From Peterkaempfera bronchialis (GTDB lineage Bacteria; Actinomycetota; Actinomycetes; Streptomycetales; Streptomycetaceae), in contig NZ_CP031264.1 in NCBI RefSeq assembly GCF_003258605.2, positions 1,116,001 through 1,180,000 of the forward strand: DNA of 64,000 nt. The letters run 5' to 3'. The notes under the pieces were generated by a model. That model ran no database searches. It worked only from the letters and a program-made list of their open reading frames with translations, and was not told the DNA's origin. Positions 17,265-26,580 of this stretch are shown here, piece after piece (the stretch's first letter is position 1; each line of letters opens with the position of its first letter). The position numbers and the translations under genes are program-made.

Positions 17265-19196
17265 ATGCTGCGCAACTCCGCCCGGTTGACCGCCGCCACC
17301 GGAACGCCGGTCACCTGGCTCGGCGCCAACTACTGGTCCCGTACCGGGGGCCCGCTGATGTGGCGCTCCTATGACCCTCAGGTCATCGAGGAGGAGCTGC
17401 TCGTCCTGCGCGACCACGGCCTCAATGTCACCCGGTCCTTCTACTACTGGCCGGACTTCATGCCCACCCCGTACAGCGTGGACGAGGAGAAGTGCGCCCA
17501 CTTCGCCGACTTCCTCGACCGCCACCAGGCGCTGGGCATGACCACCATCCCGACCTTCATCGTCGGCCATATGTCCGGCGAGAACTGGGACCCGTCCTGG
17601 CGGAACGGCCGCGACCTCTACTCCGACGTCTGGATGGTCGCCCGGCAGGCGTGGTTCGCCGGGGAGATGGTCCGCCGCTTCAAGGACCACCCGGCGGTCT
17701 CCGGCTGGCTGGTCTCCAATGAGATGCCGATCTACGGCGACGCCACCCGCGACCGGGAGTCCGTCTCCTCCTGGGCGCAGATCGTGGTGGACGCCGTGCA
17801 CGCCGCCGGCGGCACCCAGCCGGTCTCGCTCGGCGACGGCGCCTGGGGCATGGAGAACACCGGCCATGAGAACGGCTTCTCGGTGAAGCACTCCGCCGAG
17901 ATCTGCGACTTCCTCGGCCCGCACGTCTACCGCATGGAGGACGACCCGATCCGCCAGCACCACGCCGCCGCGTGGGTCTGCGAGCTGACGGGCACCTTCG
18001 GCCTGCCGGTGATCCTGGAGGAGTTCGGCGTCACCTCCGACTTCGTCTCCGACGCCCAGGGCGCCCACTACTACCGGCAGGTGCTGCACAACTCCCTGCT
18101 GGCCGGGGCCACCGGCTGGATCGCCTGGAACAACACCGACTACGACGACCTGATCCACCAGCCGCCCTATCTGCACCACGCCTTCGAGCTGCACTTCGGC
18201 CTCACCGACCGGCACGGCAGGGCCAAGCCGCAGCTGCGGGAGCTCAAGGAGTTCGCCGGGGTGCTGGAGCAGGTCGACTTCGGCCGCACCCACCGTCCCG
18301 ACAGCGACACCGCGCTGGTGGTCTCCTCCTACCTGGACACCGTCTACCCGTTCACCCGGGAGGAGGACCGGGGCCATGTCTACTCCGCCGCCCGGCAGTC
18401 CTGGGTGGCCGGCCGGCTCGCCGACCTCGCCCCCGCCGTGACCCGCGAGACCGACGGACTCACCGACGACGCCCGCCTCTATCTGGTGCCCTCCACCAAG
18501 CAGTTGCTCTCCCCCACCTGGTATCAGCTGGAGGAGCGCGCCCGGGGCGGCGCCACCGTCTATGTCTCCTACTGCCCCGGCGCCCACGACGAGCAGCGCG
18601 GCCCCTGGTACGCCCACCTCAACGAACTCTTCGGCGTGCAGCACCAGTTGGAGTACGGCCTGGTCAACCCGATCGAGGACGACGAGGTCGGCTTCACCTT
18701 CACCCGGGCCTTCGGCAACCTGCCCGAGGGCGCCCGGCTCTCCTTCCGGGCCGCCGGGACCGCCAGCAGCCGGGTCTTCCTGCCGGTGGAGCCGGACGGC
18801 GCCGAGGTGCTCGCGGTGGACGACCACGGCCGTCCGGCGCTGCTGCTGCGCCGGGTCGGCGAGGGCAGCGTGGTCTTCTGCACCTACCCGGTCGAGCACA
18901 TGGCCGCGGTGACCCCCCGGGTCAACCCGGAGGACACCAGTACCCTGTACGACGCGCTGGGCGCGCACGCCGGGGTGCGGCGTCCGGTGACCGTCGCCGA
19001 CCCCCGGGTGAGCACGGACCGGCTGATCCACGAGGACGGCCGTACCTTCGTCTGGCTGGTCAGCCAGGCCCGTGAGGAGGTCACCGTCAAGCCCGCCATC
19101 GCCGAGGGCAGCCTGTACGAACTGGACGGCACCGCCGTCGACGCGGTGACCCTGCCGGTCTACGGGGTGCGGGTACTGGAGCTGCGCACCGCCTGA
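17265..19196 (+). CDS. Glycoside hydrolase, GH5-like (cellulase superfamily) with C-terminal domains
   Basis: A 643-residue glycosidase without a signal peptide. The N-terminal TIM barrel has the acid/base pair in VSNEMP (Asn 152-Glu 153) and the nucleophile in LEEFG (Glu 253), the arrangement of clan GH-A. From about residue 345 a second domain (LVVSSYLDTVYPF ... RGGATVYVSYCPG) resembles the Rossmann-like trimerisation domain of GH42 enzymes, and the end is beta-rich. It probably cleaves a mannose- or galactose-containing oligosaccharide inside the cell; the exact substrate is not readable. ATG at 17265 has AAGGGGA upstream. LacI-type operators control its promoter. Confidence 0.8.
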   Translation: MLRNSARLTAATGTPVTWLGANYWSRTGGPLMWRSYDPQVIEEELLVLRDHGLNVTRSFYYWPDFMPTPYSVDEEKCAHFADFLDRHQALGMTTIPTFIVGHMSGENWDPSWRNGRDLYSDVWMVARQAWFAGEMVRRFKDHPAVSGWLVSNEMPIYGDATRDRESVSSWAQIVVDAVHAAGGTQPVSLGDGAWGMENTGHENGFSVKHSAEICDFLGPHVYRMEDDPIRQHHAAAWVCELTGTFGLPVILEEFGVTSDFVSDAQGAHYYRQVLHNSLLAGATGWIAWNNTDYDDLIHQPPYLHHAFELHFGLTDRHGRAKPQLRELKEFAGVLEQVDFGRTHRPDSDTALVVSSYLDTVYPFTREEDRGHVYSAARQSWVAGRLADLAPAVTRETDGLTDDARLYLVPSTKQLLSPTWYQLEERARGGATVYVSYCPGAHDEQRGPWYAHLNELFGVQHQLEYGLVNPIEDDEVGFTFTRAFGNLPEGARLSFRAAGTASSRVFLPVEPDGAEVLAVDDHGRPALLLRRVGEGSVVFCTYPVEHMAAVTPRVNPEDTSTLYDALGAHAGVRRPVTVADPRVSTDRLIHEDGRTFVWLVSQAREEVTVKPAIAEGSLYELDGTAVDAVTLPVYGVRVLELRTA

Positions 19197-19215
19197 CCGG
19201 ACACCACCCCGACCA

Positions 19216-19260
19216 GGGGCCGCCGGGCCGCCCGCCGTCTCCGGGCCGCCCGGCGGCCCC
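19216..19260 (+). terminator. Strong hairpin between the glycosidase and esterase genes
   Basis: GGGGCCGCCGGGC at 19216-19228 is the perfect complement of GCCCGGCGGCCCC at 19248-19260 (13-bp stem, 19-nt loop). It follows the glycosidase stop by about 20 bp and may terminate or partly attenuate transcription into the esterase gene. Confidence 0.65.
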
Positions 19261-19318
19261 GTCCCTCCTCGCCCTTCGCCCGTCAACCCTCCTCACCCCT
19301 CAAGGAGATGCCTTTCCC

Positions 19319-20299
19319 ATGCCGCTCACCGACCTCCCCCTCGACGAGCTGCTCGAGTACCGCCCCGACCTCCCGGCGCCCGCCGACTTCGACGCCTTCT
19401 GGGCCCAGACCCTCGACCAGGCCCGGGCGCAGGGCGGCAGCCCGGCCCTGGCCCCCGTCGAGGACCACCTGCTCCCCGCCTTCGAGGTGCACGATGTGCG
19501 CTTCCCCGGCTGGAACGGCGAGCCCGTCGCCGCCTGGCTGATGCTGCCGCGCGGCGCCGAGGAGCCGCTGCCCACCGTGGTCAAGTACATCGGCTACAGC
19601 GGGGGCCGGGGCGTGCCCACCGACCATCTGCTGCTGCCCGCCGCCGGGTACGCGCACCTGATCGTGGACAGCCGGGGCCAGGGCCACGACACCCCCGACC
19701 GGGGCGAGGGCCAGGGCACCCAGTGGGTCGAGGGCCTGATGACCCGTGGCATCGAGGACCCCCACAACCACTACTACCGGCGGCTGATGACCGACTGCGT
19801 GCGGGCCGTGGACGCCGCCCGGGCGCTGCCCCAGGTCGACCCGGCCCGGATCGTGGTCTGCGGCGGCAGCCAGGGCGGCGGCCTCGCCCTGGCGGTGGCC
19901 GGACTGGCCGGCGACCTGGTCGCGGGCGCCCTGATCGACGTGCCGTTCCTCTGCCACTACCGGCGGGGCACCGATGTCGCCTCCGAGGGCCCCTATGTGG
20001 AGGTCGCCAAGTACTTGCGCTGGCACAGCCAGCACATGGCGGAGACCGCCTTCGGCACGCTGGACTACTTCGACGGCATGCACTTCGCCGCCCGGGCCAC
20101 CGCCCCGGCGCTCTTCAGCGTCGGCCTGATGGACCCGATCTGCCCGCCCTCCACCGTCTTCGCCGCCTACCACCGCTACGCGGGCGACCGGGACATCCGG
20201 GTCTGGCGCTACGCCGACCACGGCGGCGGCTACGGAGCGGCGCCGCGCGAGCAGTTGACCTGGCTGCGCGACCAGGGGCTTGCCCCCAAGGGGGTTTGA
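19319..20299 (+). CDS. Acetyl xylan esterase (CE7 family)
   Basis: A 326-residue alpha/beta hydrolase that removes acetyl groups from xylo-oligosaccharides or cephalosporin C-like esters. The nucleophile elbow is GGSQGG (Ser 184), and the remaining triad is probably Asp 272 (LMDPICPP) and His 301 (ADHGGG). The CE7 motif RGQGHD is at about 119-124. No signal peptide is visible, consistent with action on imported acetylated oligosaccharides. AAGGAG lies upstream of the ATG. The triad lets me assign it with good confidence. Confidence 0.92.
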   Translation: MPLTDLPLDELLEYRPDLPAPADFDAFWAQTLDQARAQGGSPALAPVEDHLLPAFEVHDVRFPGWNGEPVAAWLMLPRGAEEPLPTVVKYIGYSGGRGVPTDHLLLPAAGYAHLIVDSRGQGHDTPDRGEGQGTQWVEGLMTRGIEDPHNHYYRRLMTDCVRAVDAARALPQVDPARIVVCGGSQGGGLALAVAGLAGDLVAGALIDVPFLCHYRRGTDVASEGPYVEVAKYLRWHSQHMAETAFGTLDYFDGMHFAARATAPALFSVGLMDPICPPSTVFAAYHRYAGDRDIRVWRYADHGGGYGAAPREQLTWLRDQGLAPKGV

Positions 20300-20337
20300 C
20301 GCTCCGTCGGCAACGTCTTGCCATGGCCCCGGACCCC

Positions 20338-20365
20338 GGCCCCGGACCGGCGCTGGTCCGGGGCC
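20338..20365. terminator. Bidirectional terminator hairpin
   Basis: GGCCCCGGACC at 20338-20348 and GGTCCGGGGCC at 20355-20365 form an 11-bp perfect stem with a 6-nt loop between the convergent esterase and exonuclease genes. Confidence 0.75.
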
Positions 20366-20389
20366 CGCGTCTTGGAGGCCGTCCGGGGT

Positions 20390-21193
20390 TCAGAGCTCCA
20401 GGTCGACCACGACCGGGGCGTGGTCGGAGGCACCCTTGCCCTTGCGGGCCTCCCGGTCGACATAGGAGTCGGAGACCGCACCGGCGAGCGGCTCATTGCC
20501 ATAGGCCAGGTCGATCCGCATGCCGTTGTTCTTGGGGAAGGCCAGCTGCCGGTAGTCCCAGTAGGTGTAGGGGTGGTCGTACTTGAGCGGGCGGGGCACC
20601 ACGTCGACCAGCCCCTCGGCGCGCAGCGCGGCCAGCGCCTCACGCTCCGCCGGGGTGACATGGGTGGCGCCCTCGAAGAGGGACGGGTCCCAGACGTCGT
20701 CGTCGGTGGGGGCCACATTGAAGTCGCCGAGGACGGCGAAGGGGCGGGCACCGGCGGCGTCGTCCCGTACGGCGGTGCGCAGGGCGGCCAGCCACTCCAG
20801 CTTGTAGGTGAAGTGCGGGTGGCCGACCTCGCGGCCGTTGGGCACATACACCGACCACACCCGCACCGGACCGCAGGTGGCGGCGACCGCACGGGGCTCG
20901 ACGACCTCCAGCATCGCGCCTTCGCCGAGGTACCCGGGCTGCCCCGGCAGGCCGCGGACCACGTCGTCCAGGCCGATCCGGGAGACGACCGCGACGCCGT
21001 TCCACCGGCCGGTGCCATGGGCGGCGGTCTCGTAGCCGAGCGCCTTCACCGGGTCGTAGGGGAAGGCGTCGGTTGAGCACTTCAGTTCCTGGAGGCAGAC
21101 CACATCGGGCTTGGCGCTCTCCAGCCACTCCAGGAACTTGGGCAGCCGCGCGGTGATGGAGTTGATGTTCCAGGTGGCGATGCGGACGGTCAC
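20390..21193 (-). CDS. xth: Exodeoxyribonuclease III
   Basis: Mg-dependent 3'-5' exonuclease and AP endonuclease for base-excision repair, 267 residues. The N terminus RIATWNINSI, the catalytic QELK, the YVPNG and GDFNVAP motifs, and the C-terminal SDHAPV (catalytic His) are all present. GTG at 21193 gives the standard length. The upstream region contains a short imperfect repeat (gcgaacgttcggggcg type) around 21200-21280, with no obvious function. No operon partner is seen. Confidence 0.92.
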   Translation of the reverse strand: MTVRIATWNINSITARLPKFLEWLESAKPDVVCLQELKCSTDAFPYDPVKALGYETAAHGTGRWNGVAVVSRIGLDDVVRGLPGQPGYLGEGAMLEVVEPRAVAATCGPVRVWSVYVPNGREVGHPHFTYKLEWLAALRTAVRDDAAGARPFAVLGDFNVAPTDDDVWDPSLFEGATHVTPAEREALAALRAEGLVDVVPRPLKYDHPYTYWDYRQLAFPKNNGMRIDLAYGNEPLAGAVSDSYVDREARKGKGASDHAPVVVDLEL

Positions 21194-21351
21194 GGCGGGC
21201 GGGCCTCCGGGGCGGTACGGGCGTTCGGGGCGATGCGAACGTCCAAAGCGGTGCGAACGTTCGGGGCGGTGCGGACTTCGGGTCGGGGCACCCCGGGGGC
21301 ACCCCGACCCAAAGCTACCGTCCACCACCGACAGCGGACCGCTGCGCCGGA

Positions 21352-23157
21352 TCAGCGCGCGGGGACGACCACGGCCGCCGCCCCGCCGCCCCGGCGCACC
21401 GGCTCGGCGGCGGCCAGCCAGCGGCCGTCGGGCAGCCGCTCCACGCCGGTGGCCGCGCCGATCTCGCCCGCGTCGGTGAAGAGATGGCCGATCGCCTCCA
21501 GCTTGGCCCGCTGCGGCAGGGCTAGGAACGCGGGCTCGGCACCGGTGGCGGCGGCGTTGCGCTGGCTGGCGCGCGGGGCGGCAATGGCCTGCTCCAGGCT
21601 CAGCCCCCGGTCGATCCGGCCGGTGAGCACCTGGAGCACGGTGGTGATGATGGTGGCGCCGCCGGGCGAACCGGCCGCGAAGAACGGCCTGCCGTCCTTG
21701 AGCACGATCGTCGGCGCGATGGAGGACCGGGGCCGCTTCCCGGGGCCGGGCAGGTTGGGGTCGGGTACGCCGGGCGTCAGGGGGGTGAAGGAGAAGTCGG
21801 TCAGCTCGTTGTTGAGCAGGAAGCCCCGGCCGGGCACGGTGATCGCGCTGCCGCCGGTCTGCTCGATGGTGAGCGTGTAGGAGACGACGTTGCCCCAGCG
21901 GTCGGCGACGGTCAGATGGGTGGTGTTCGGCCCCTCGTGGCCCTCCGCCGAGGCCGTCCCGGCGGTGGCGCAGCCGGTCGCCGGGTGGCGCGGGTCGCCG
22001 GGGGCGAGCGGGCTGGCCAGTACGTGGTCGGGGGTGATCAGGCAGGCCCGGGAGTCGGCGTAGCGCTGGGAGAGCAGCTGGGCGGTGGGCACGTCGCTGA
22101 AGCGCGGGTCGCCGACCCAGCGGTTGCGGTCGGCGAAGGAGATCCGGGACGCCTCCAGGAAGCGGTGGTAGTACTGCGTGGCGTCCAGCCTGCCGAGGTC
22201 GCTCCGCTCCAGGATGTTGAGCGCCTCGCCGACGGTGGTGCCGCCAGAGGAGGACGGCGCGATGCTGTAGACGTCCAGCCCCCGGTAGGCCACATGGGTG
22301 GGCTGCTGGCGGCGGACGTCATAGCCGCGCAGGTCCTTGGCGGTCAGCTTGCCGGGCCGCACGGTGCGGGTGGCGGCGGGGTCCACGGGGGGCCGTCGCA
22401 CGGTGCGGACGATGTCGGCGCCGAGGTCGCCCTGGTAGAGCGCCCGAGTGCCCTGGCGGCCCAGCTGCCGGTAGGTGGCGGCCAGGTCGGGGTTGCGCAG
22501 CGTGGAGCCGACGGCGGGTACGGCGCCGCCGGGCAGGAAGAGCGCCCGGGTGGCCGGGAAGTCGCGGAACCGGTCCTCGTTGGCGGCGGTCTGGTCGCGG
22601 AAGGTCTGGTCGACGGTGAAGCCCCGCTCGGCTATCCGCTCGGCCGGCTTCAGCACCTCCGCGAAGGACCTGCTCCCCCACAGCCGGACCGCCCGCTCCC
22701 AGGTGGCGGCGGTGCCGGGCACCCCGACGGAGAGCCCGCTGGTCACCGCGTCGGCGAAGGGCAGCGGTTGCCCGTTCTCCAGGAAGAGGTCCGGCCCCGC
22801 GGTGCCGGGGGCGGTCTCCCGTCCGTCCAGGGTCTGCACCGTACGGGTCCGGGCGTCGTAGTAGACGAAGTACCCGCCGCCCCCGATGCCCGCCGAGTAC
22901 GGCTCGGTGACGCCCAGCGCGGCGGCGGTGGCCACCGCCGCGTCCACCGCGTTGCCGCCGTTGCGCAGCACCTCGATCCCGGCGGCGGTGGCATCGGCGT
23001 CCACACTGGCCACCGCCCCGCCCCAGCCGACGGCCTCGGGCGTCTTGGCAGGCGGCGGGGCGGCTCTCCCGGCGGCGGCGCTCGGCGCGGTGGCGAGGGC
23101 CGAGACCAGCGCGGTGGCGAGGGCCAGGGCGGGGGTGAAGCGGGTCAGGACACGCAT
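21352..23157 (-). CDS. ggt: Gamma-glutamyltransferase (exported)
   Basis: Ntn-hydrolase that transfers or hydrolyses the gamma-glutamyl group of glutathione-like compounds outside the cytoplasm. The 601-residue precursor begins with a signal peptide (MRVLTRF, hydrophobic core, SAAAG near residue 30). The autocatalytic cleavage site is in GPNTTHLTV, making Thr 412 the likely N-terminal nucleophile of the small subunit. Other family residues are PSSSGG (about 301-306) and PGKRPRSSIAPTIV. ATG at 23157 follows AGGAGG by five bases. Positions 23158-23466 upstream contain no gene; I see no strong promoter there. Confidence 0.92.
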   Translation of the reverse strand: MRVLTRFTPALALATALVSALATAPSAAAGRAAPPPAKTPEAVGWGGAVASVDADATAAGIEVLRNGGNAVDAAVATAAALGVTEPYSAGIGGGGYFVYYDARTRTVQTLDGRETAPGTAGPDLFLENGQPLPFADAVTSGLSVGVPGTAATWERAVRLWGSRSFAEVLKPAERIAERGFTVDQTFRDQTAANEDRFRDFPATRALFLPGGAVPAVGSTLRNPDLAATYRQLGRQGTRALYQGDLGADIVRTVRRPPVDPAATRTVRPGKLTAKDLRGYDVRRQQPTHVAYRGLDVYSIAPSSSGGTTVGEALNILERSDLGRLDATQYYHRFLEASRISFADRNRWVGDPRFSDVPTAQLLSQRYADSRACLITPDHVLASPLAPGDPRHPATGCATAGTASAEGHEGPNTTHLTVADRWGNVVSYTLTIEQTGGSAITVPGRGFLLNNELTDFSFTPLTPGVPDPNLPGPGKRPRSSIAPTIVLKDGRPFFAAGSPGGATIITTVLQVLTGRIDRGLSLEQAIAAPRASQRNAAATGAEPAFLALPQRAKLEAIGHLFTDAGEIGAATGVERLPDGRWLAAAEPVRRGGGAAAVVVPAR

Positions 23158-23466
23158 GCGTACCTCCTGAGACGGCATCCCGACCGTTCTTTCACGGCCA
23201 CCACGCAGGGCACAACAGCGCCCCGTCACCATGCGTCACAACTCGGCCACCCACCACAGCCGCCCCCCGCACCCCCCACACCCCCACCCGGGTGAACCGC
23301 GCCGAGACGGCGCGAACCTGTGCGCGGAGCGGAATCCCGCACCGGGCCCGGCTCAGGACGGCCGGCCCGTCGGCATGCGTCAACCGCCGTTCCGACCCGG
23401 CGAGGGGCGCTGACGCTCTCCAGTGGCCCGACAACCACCGGTTGATCCCACTGTGGGGAGGCCCCT

Positions 23467-24009
23467 GTGTTCCAGTTGCGCCGGGCGACCGCCGATGGCC
23501 GGGGCCCGGTCGAGGCGATGATGCCCGCCCGCGCACGCTGGATGGCCGACAACGGCCTCGCCGACGCGGAGGCATGGCGGCGGTCGGCGCCGGAGCTTGC
23601 AGCGCAGGCGTGCGAGGAACCGACCTACATGTGGGTACTGCTCGACGGGGAGCGGATCGCAGGCTGCACCTCGGCCTACGACGAGACCGCGCCGACCGGC
23701 TGGATACGGCAGGAGCGCGCGGAGTCGGCGGTCTTCCTGGCGACAACCGTGACCGGTCCGGACTACCGGAGGTTCCGGCCGGGCCGACTGATCGCCTTGT
23801 GGGCGCTCGACCACGCCGCACGCATGGGGGTCGAGTGGGTGCGCCGTGGCACGACCAAGGACGGCTTGGTCCGGTACTACCGGGACGTGCAGGGCTGGGA
23901 GCGGCGGTACTCGGTGCCGGTCGGGGAAAGGACGGTGCACATGCTCGGGCGGCGCGCGGAGCGGGTGCCGGAGCTGCCGCAGCTGATGGCGGGCACCGTC
24001 CTGGCGTAG
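23467..24009 (+). CDS. GNAT-family N-acetyltransferase-like protein
   Basis: A 180-residue protein with the GNAT layout: N-terminal LRRATADGRGPVEAMMPARARW, a central beta strand region MWVLLDGERIAGC, and VFLATTVTGPDYRRFRPGRLIALWALDHAARMGVEWVRRGT, where the usual R-x-x-G-x-G/A acetyl-CoA loop is replaced by YRRFRPGR. Thus the acyl-CoA site is weakly conserved and the substrate is unknown. GTG at 23467 follows GGGGAGG. Confidence 0.7.
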   Translation: MFQLRRATADGRGPVEAMMPARARWMADNGLADAEAWRRSAPELAAQACEEPTYMWVLLDGERIAGCTSAYDETAPTGWIRQERAESAVFLATTVTGPDYRRFRPGRLIALWALDHAARMGVEWVRRGTTKDGLVRYYRDVQGWERRYSVPVGERTVHMLGRRAERVPELPQLMAGTVLA

Positions 24010-24251
24010 GGCGGCCGGGCGCGGCAGTGGATGCGCCCACTTCCGCCACGGACGTCGCAGACGGTTCCGTCACTCTTGGCGCCGCTGCCACCGCAGGCGC
24101 CGCACACCCCGGCGAGGATGCGGGCGCTCCACGCGAATGCTCGTAGGGCTGCGTCAAGGACGATAGTGAAGATCGCTTCCCGGTCCTGCTCTGTGTGCTG
24201 CCCGCTCCCCAGCCGGTCGGCGACGGCAGCCAGCGCGTCGGGACGGACCAC
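24010..24251 (-). pseudogene. Gene fragment with a CxxC..C zinc-like motif
   Basis: On the minus strand, VVRPDALAAVADRLGSG leads into a helical stretch and then GVCGACGGSGAKSDGTVCDVRGGSGRIHC, whose CGACGGSG is a DnaJ-type or zinc-ribbon-like cysteine motif. The frame stays open into the 3' end of the GNAT gene, so the natural end is not evident. Codon use is coding-like in the middle only. It may be a remnant of a phage- or plasmid-type gene at the left edge of the muramyl island; support is weak. Confidence 0.3.
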
Positions 24252-24258
24252 CTCGGCG

Positions 24259-24501
24259 CAAGGAGACCTGGCCCGCGAAGCGAAGGTCAGCCACGCGACC
24301 GTGCACCGGGCCGAGGAGATCCTGGCCGAGTGGAAGGCCAAGGTCGACCGGCCGGTGCTGCGAACGCCCGGCGAGGTCTCCCGGGACGAGCCCATCGACG
24401 ATCTTCGCAACCAGTTGCGCAAAGCCAAGCAGCAGGTCACCGAGGTGAACGGGAAGCTCGACGCGCTCGCCTCGGTGACCGCGAACCTGTACGTCGAAGA
24501 A
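24259..24501 (+). pseudogene. Truncated HTH/coiled-coil protein (mobile-element type)
   Basis: The frame encodes QGDLAREAKVSHATVHRAEE, a helix-turn-helix, and then a long charged coiled coil (DDLRNQLRKAKQQVTEVNGK, followed by LDALASVTANLYVEE). Small HTH/coiled-coil proteins of this build accompany site-specific transposases in actinobacteria. There is no plausible start: the reading begins abruptly after the divergent fragment. Right after LYVEE the frame runs into the MurB-like gene's end, so both ends are lost. It marks the left border of the acquired island. The family is inferred from the pattern only. Confidence 0.5.
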
Positions 24502-24530
24502 ACTGCAGCTCAAGCAGAAGCGGCAAATGG

Positions 24531-25538
24531 TCACGTCCCGAGGACGACAGGCTCCGGTGTCAGCTCGATCCCGGTGGCCTTGTGCACGTCCTGGGCGAGC
24601 GTGCCGAGCACCGCCCGCAAGGACGCGGCAGTGGCGCCGTCGTGGACGGTCAGGGTGAGCGTGCGCCGCTGGGAGCATCGGATCCCGTCGGCGAGTCGGT
24701 GCCCGGGACGGCAGCCGATGTGTTCCAGCAGCCAGCCCGCGCTGGCCCGCAGCCGGCCGTCGCTGTCCGTGTGGACGGGGCAGCCGACGGCCGACCAGCG
24801 AGGCGCATCGGCGGCGGTGACGGGCGGGTTGAGGAAGACCGAGCCGACCTGGCGGGCGTCGGGCCCGTACGGGTGAAGCAGGAGGCCGCGGCCGTGCCGG
24901 TTGGCCAGCACCGCCGCCGTGACCTCCGCCACCGGCGGCCGGGCGCCGACCGGGACGCCCAGCTCGTCCGCCAGCGGCCGGTAGGCCACCGCTGCCGCCT
25001 GATTGGTGCGGGTGAGGTGGAAGGTGGCGGTGAGGATCGTCCAGCGGCCGGGACGGGCCTTGAAGAGGCTCTGGCGGTAGCGCAGGTGGCAGCCGTGGGC
25101 GGGCAGGACCTGGAGGGCGCCGTCCTGCCAGTGCCAGGCGGTGACGTGGTGCAGGGTGTCGGAGACCTGCTGGCCGTAGGCTCCGGCGGTGCCGGGTATG
25201 CCGGCCAGACACTCGATCCCGGCCAGATGCTCGGCAGCGGCCCAGGCTACGAGGTCTGTGAGCGGGTGGCCGGCCTGGACGGTGACGGCCACCGTGCGGT
25301 CGTCCACCCGCTCGGCGGTGATGCCGCGGGTGTTCATCACCACGACGGTGCCCCGGTGCCCGGCGTCGGAGGCGATGACGTTGCTGCCGCCGCCCAGGAC
25401 GGCCGGGGCCGGCTCGTCGTGCTGGTCGATGGCATGGACGGTGTCGGCCCAGTCGGCGGGGTCGGCGACGGTCAGGACGCGGTCGGCGGGGCCGCCGAGC
25501 CGCAGGGTGGTCAGGGGTGCGAGCGTGGTCGGTGCCAC
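24531..25538 (-). CDS. MurB-like UDP-N-acetylenolpyruvoylglucosamine reductase (paralogue)
   Basis: FAD enzyme reducing UDP-GlcNAc-enolpyruvate to UDP-MurNAc; 335 residues. Visible: TTLRLGGPAD at the N terminus, FAD loop LGGGSNVIASD (48-58), GIPGTAGAYGQQVSD (113-127), the active-site Arg in RYRQSLFK (155), the proton-donor Ser in VGSVFLNP (233), and the C-terminal Glu in LTPEPVV (329). All catalytic residues are therefore kept. Compared with usual type I MurB, the GIPG..VGA-TPIQNV-GAYG loop has lost about eight residues. The gene is last in the island operon, 13 bp after the serine hydrolase stop; GTG at 25538 with AGGGAGGA upstream. It is likely a second MurB in this genome. Confidence 0.85.
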   Translation of the reverse strand: MAPTTLAPLTTLRLGGPADRVLTVADPADWADTVHAIDQHDEPAPAVLGGGSNVIASDAGHRGTVVVMNTRGITAERVDDRTVAVTVQAGHPLTDLVAWAAAEHLAGIECLAGIPGTAGAYGQQVSDTLHHVTAWHWQDGALQVLPAHGCHLRYRQSLFKARPGRWTILTATFHLTRTNQAAAVAYRPLADELGVPVGARPPVAEVTAAVLANRHGRGLLLHPYGPDARQVGSVFLNPPVTAADAPRWSAVGCPVHTDSDGRLRASAGWLLEHIGCRPGHRLADGIRCSQRRTLTLTVHDGATAASLRAVLGTLAQDVHKATGIELTPEPVVLGT

Positions 25539-25551
25539 GGCCGGGTCCTCC

Positions 25552-26580
25552 CTAGGGTTCGGCGGTGATCGCCTTCAGGGCGAGGTCCCGCAAGGGCGTG
25601 AGGCGGGTGCGGTTGTCCTGGTGGTGGTAGACCGCGTTGGTGCAGATGACCAGGTAGCGGCCGGTGGCCGGGGCCAGGTAGAGGCTGGTGCCGGTGAAGC
25701 CGTGGTGGTAGGCGACCTGGCCGTTGTCAGCGATGATCCAGGCCAGGCCCCGGTAGATGCCCGGCTCGATCGCGGCCTGCGGGGTCATGCTGCGGGCCAG
25801 CCAGCGGCCCAGCTCGGTGTCGTCGCGGTGCCCGGTCAGGAGGGCGGTCGCGTAGGTGGCCAGGTCGGCGGTGGTGGTGAAGACGCCCGCGTGCCCGGCG
25901 ACGCCGCCCAGCAGGGCGGCGTTGTCGTCGTGCGGGATGCCCCACAGCCGAGGTGTCCCGGCGAGTCGCTGTTCGGTCGGCGCGACGCGGCTGGAGCGAG
26001 CCACGGGCCCGTAGACGGTGCTGGTCATGCCGAGTGAGGTCCACAGGTCGGCGGCCAGGTCGTCCAGGCGGCGGCCGGTCGCCTGGGCGAGCAGGAGGCC
26101 GGCGAGGATGAAGCCGCGGTTGATGTACCGGTGCCCAGCACCGGGATAAGCGATCAGGTCCTCGCCGCAGATCAGGGCGGCCAGGTCTTCGGTTCGGCCT
26201 CGGTACTGGTCCAGGCGGGTGTCGGCCCGAAGGCCCGTGGTGTGAGCCAGGATCTGACCGACCGTCACCTGTCCGCCCGGCGCCTCGGCCGCGACGGCGG
26301 CCAGGAAGGTGCGGACCGGGGCGTCGAGGTCGATGCCGGTGCTGCCGATCAGCGGCCAGGTGGCGACCACCTTGGTCAGCGAGGCCACGTCGTAGACGGT
26401 GTCCGGGCCGGGGCGGGCGTCGCCGCACTCGGGTGCGACGACGCCCGCCGTCAGGAAGCCGGGCTCCCCCTCCAGGGTGCCGTGGGCGATGACGCCGCCG
26501 GGCACGGTGCCGTCGGCGGTCATCAGCTCCAGGCACTCGCGCAGGTCGGCGAGCTGGGCGGGCTTCCACGAGGTGGTCAC
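25552..26580 (-). CDS. Serine hydrolase, beta-lactamase/DD-peptidase-like (class C fold)
   Basis: A 342-residue penicillin-binding-protein-like hydrolase. Its motifs are SLTK (nucleophile Ser 67 and Lys 70), Y-I-N at 152-154 and an HHGFTG motif near the C terminus in place of KTG. HTTGL (about 113-117) is also typical of the beta-lactamase/esterase EstB-DAP family. No signal peptide is seen, so it would act in the cytoplasm, unlike normal DD-carboxypeptidases. Its GTG start overlaps the MurA-like stop (GTGA). Possible roles are amide or ester hydrolysis of a muramyl compound; this is inference. Confidence 0.85.
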   Translation of the reverse strand: MTTSWKPAQLADLRECLELMTADGTVPGGVIAHGTLEGEPGFLTAGVVAPECGDARPGPDTVYDVASLTKVVATWPLIGSTGIDLDAPVRTFLAAVAAEAPGGQVTVGQILAHTTGLRADTRLDQYRGRTEDLAALICGEDLIAYPGAGHRYINRGFILAGLLLAQATGRRLDDLAADLWTSLGMTSTVYGPVARSSRVAPTEQRLAGTPRLWGIPHDDNAALLGGVAGHAGVFTTTADLATYATALLTGHRDDTELGRWLARSMTPQAAIEPGIYRGLAWIIADNGQVAYHHGFTGTSLYLAPATGRYLVICTNAVYHHQDNRTRLTPLRDLALKAITAEP

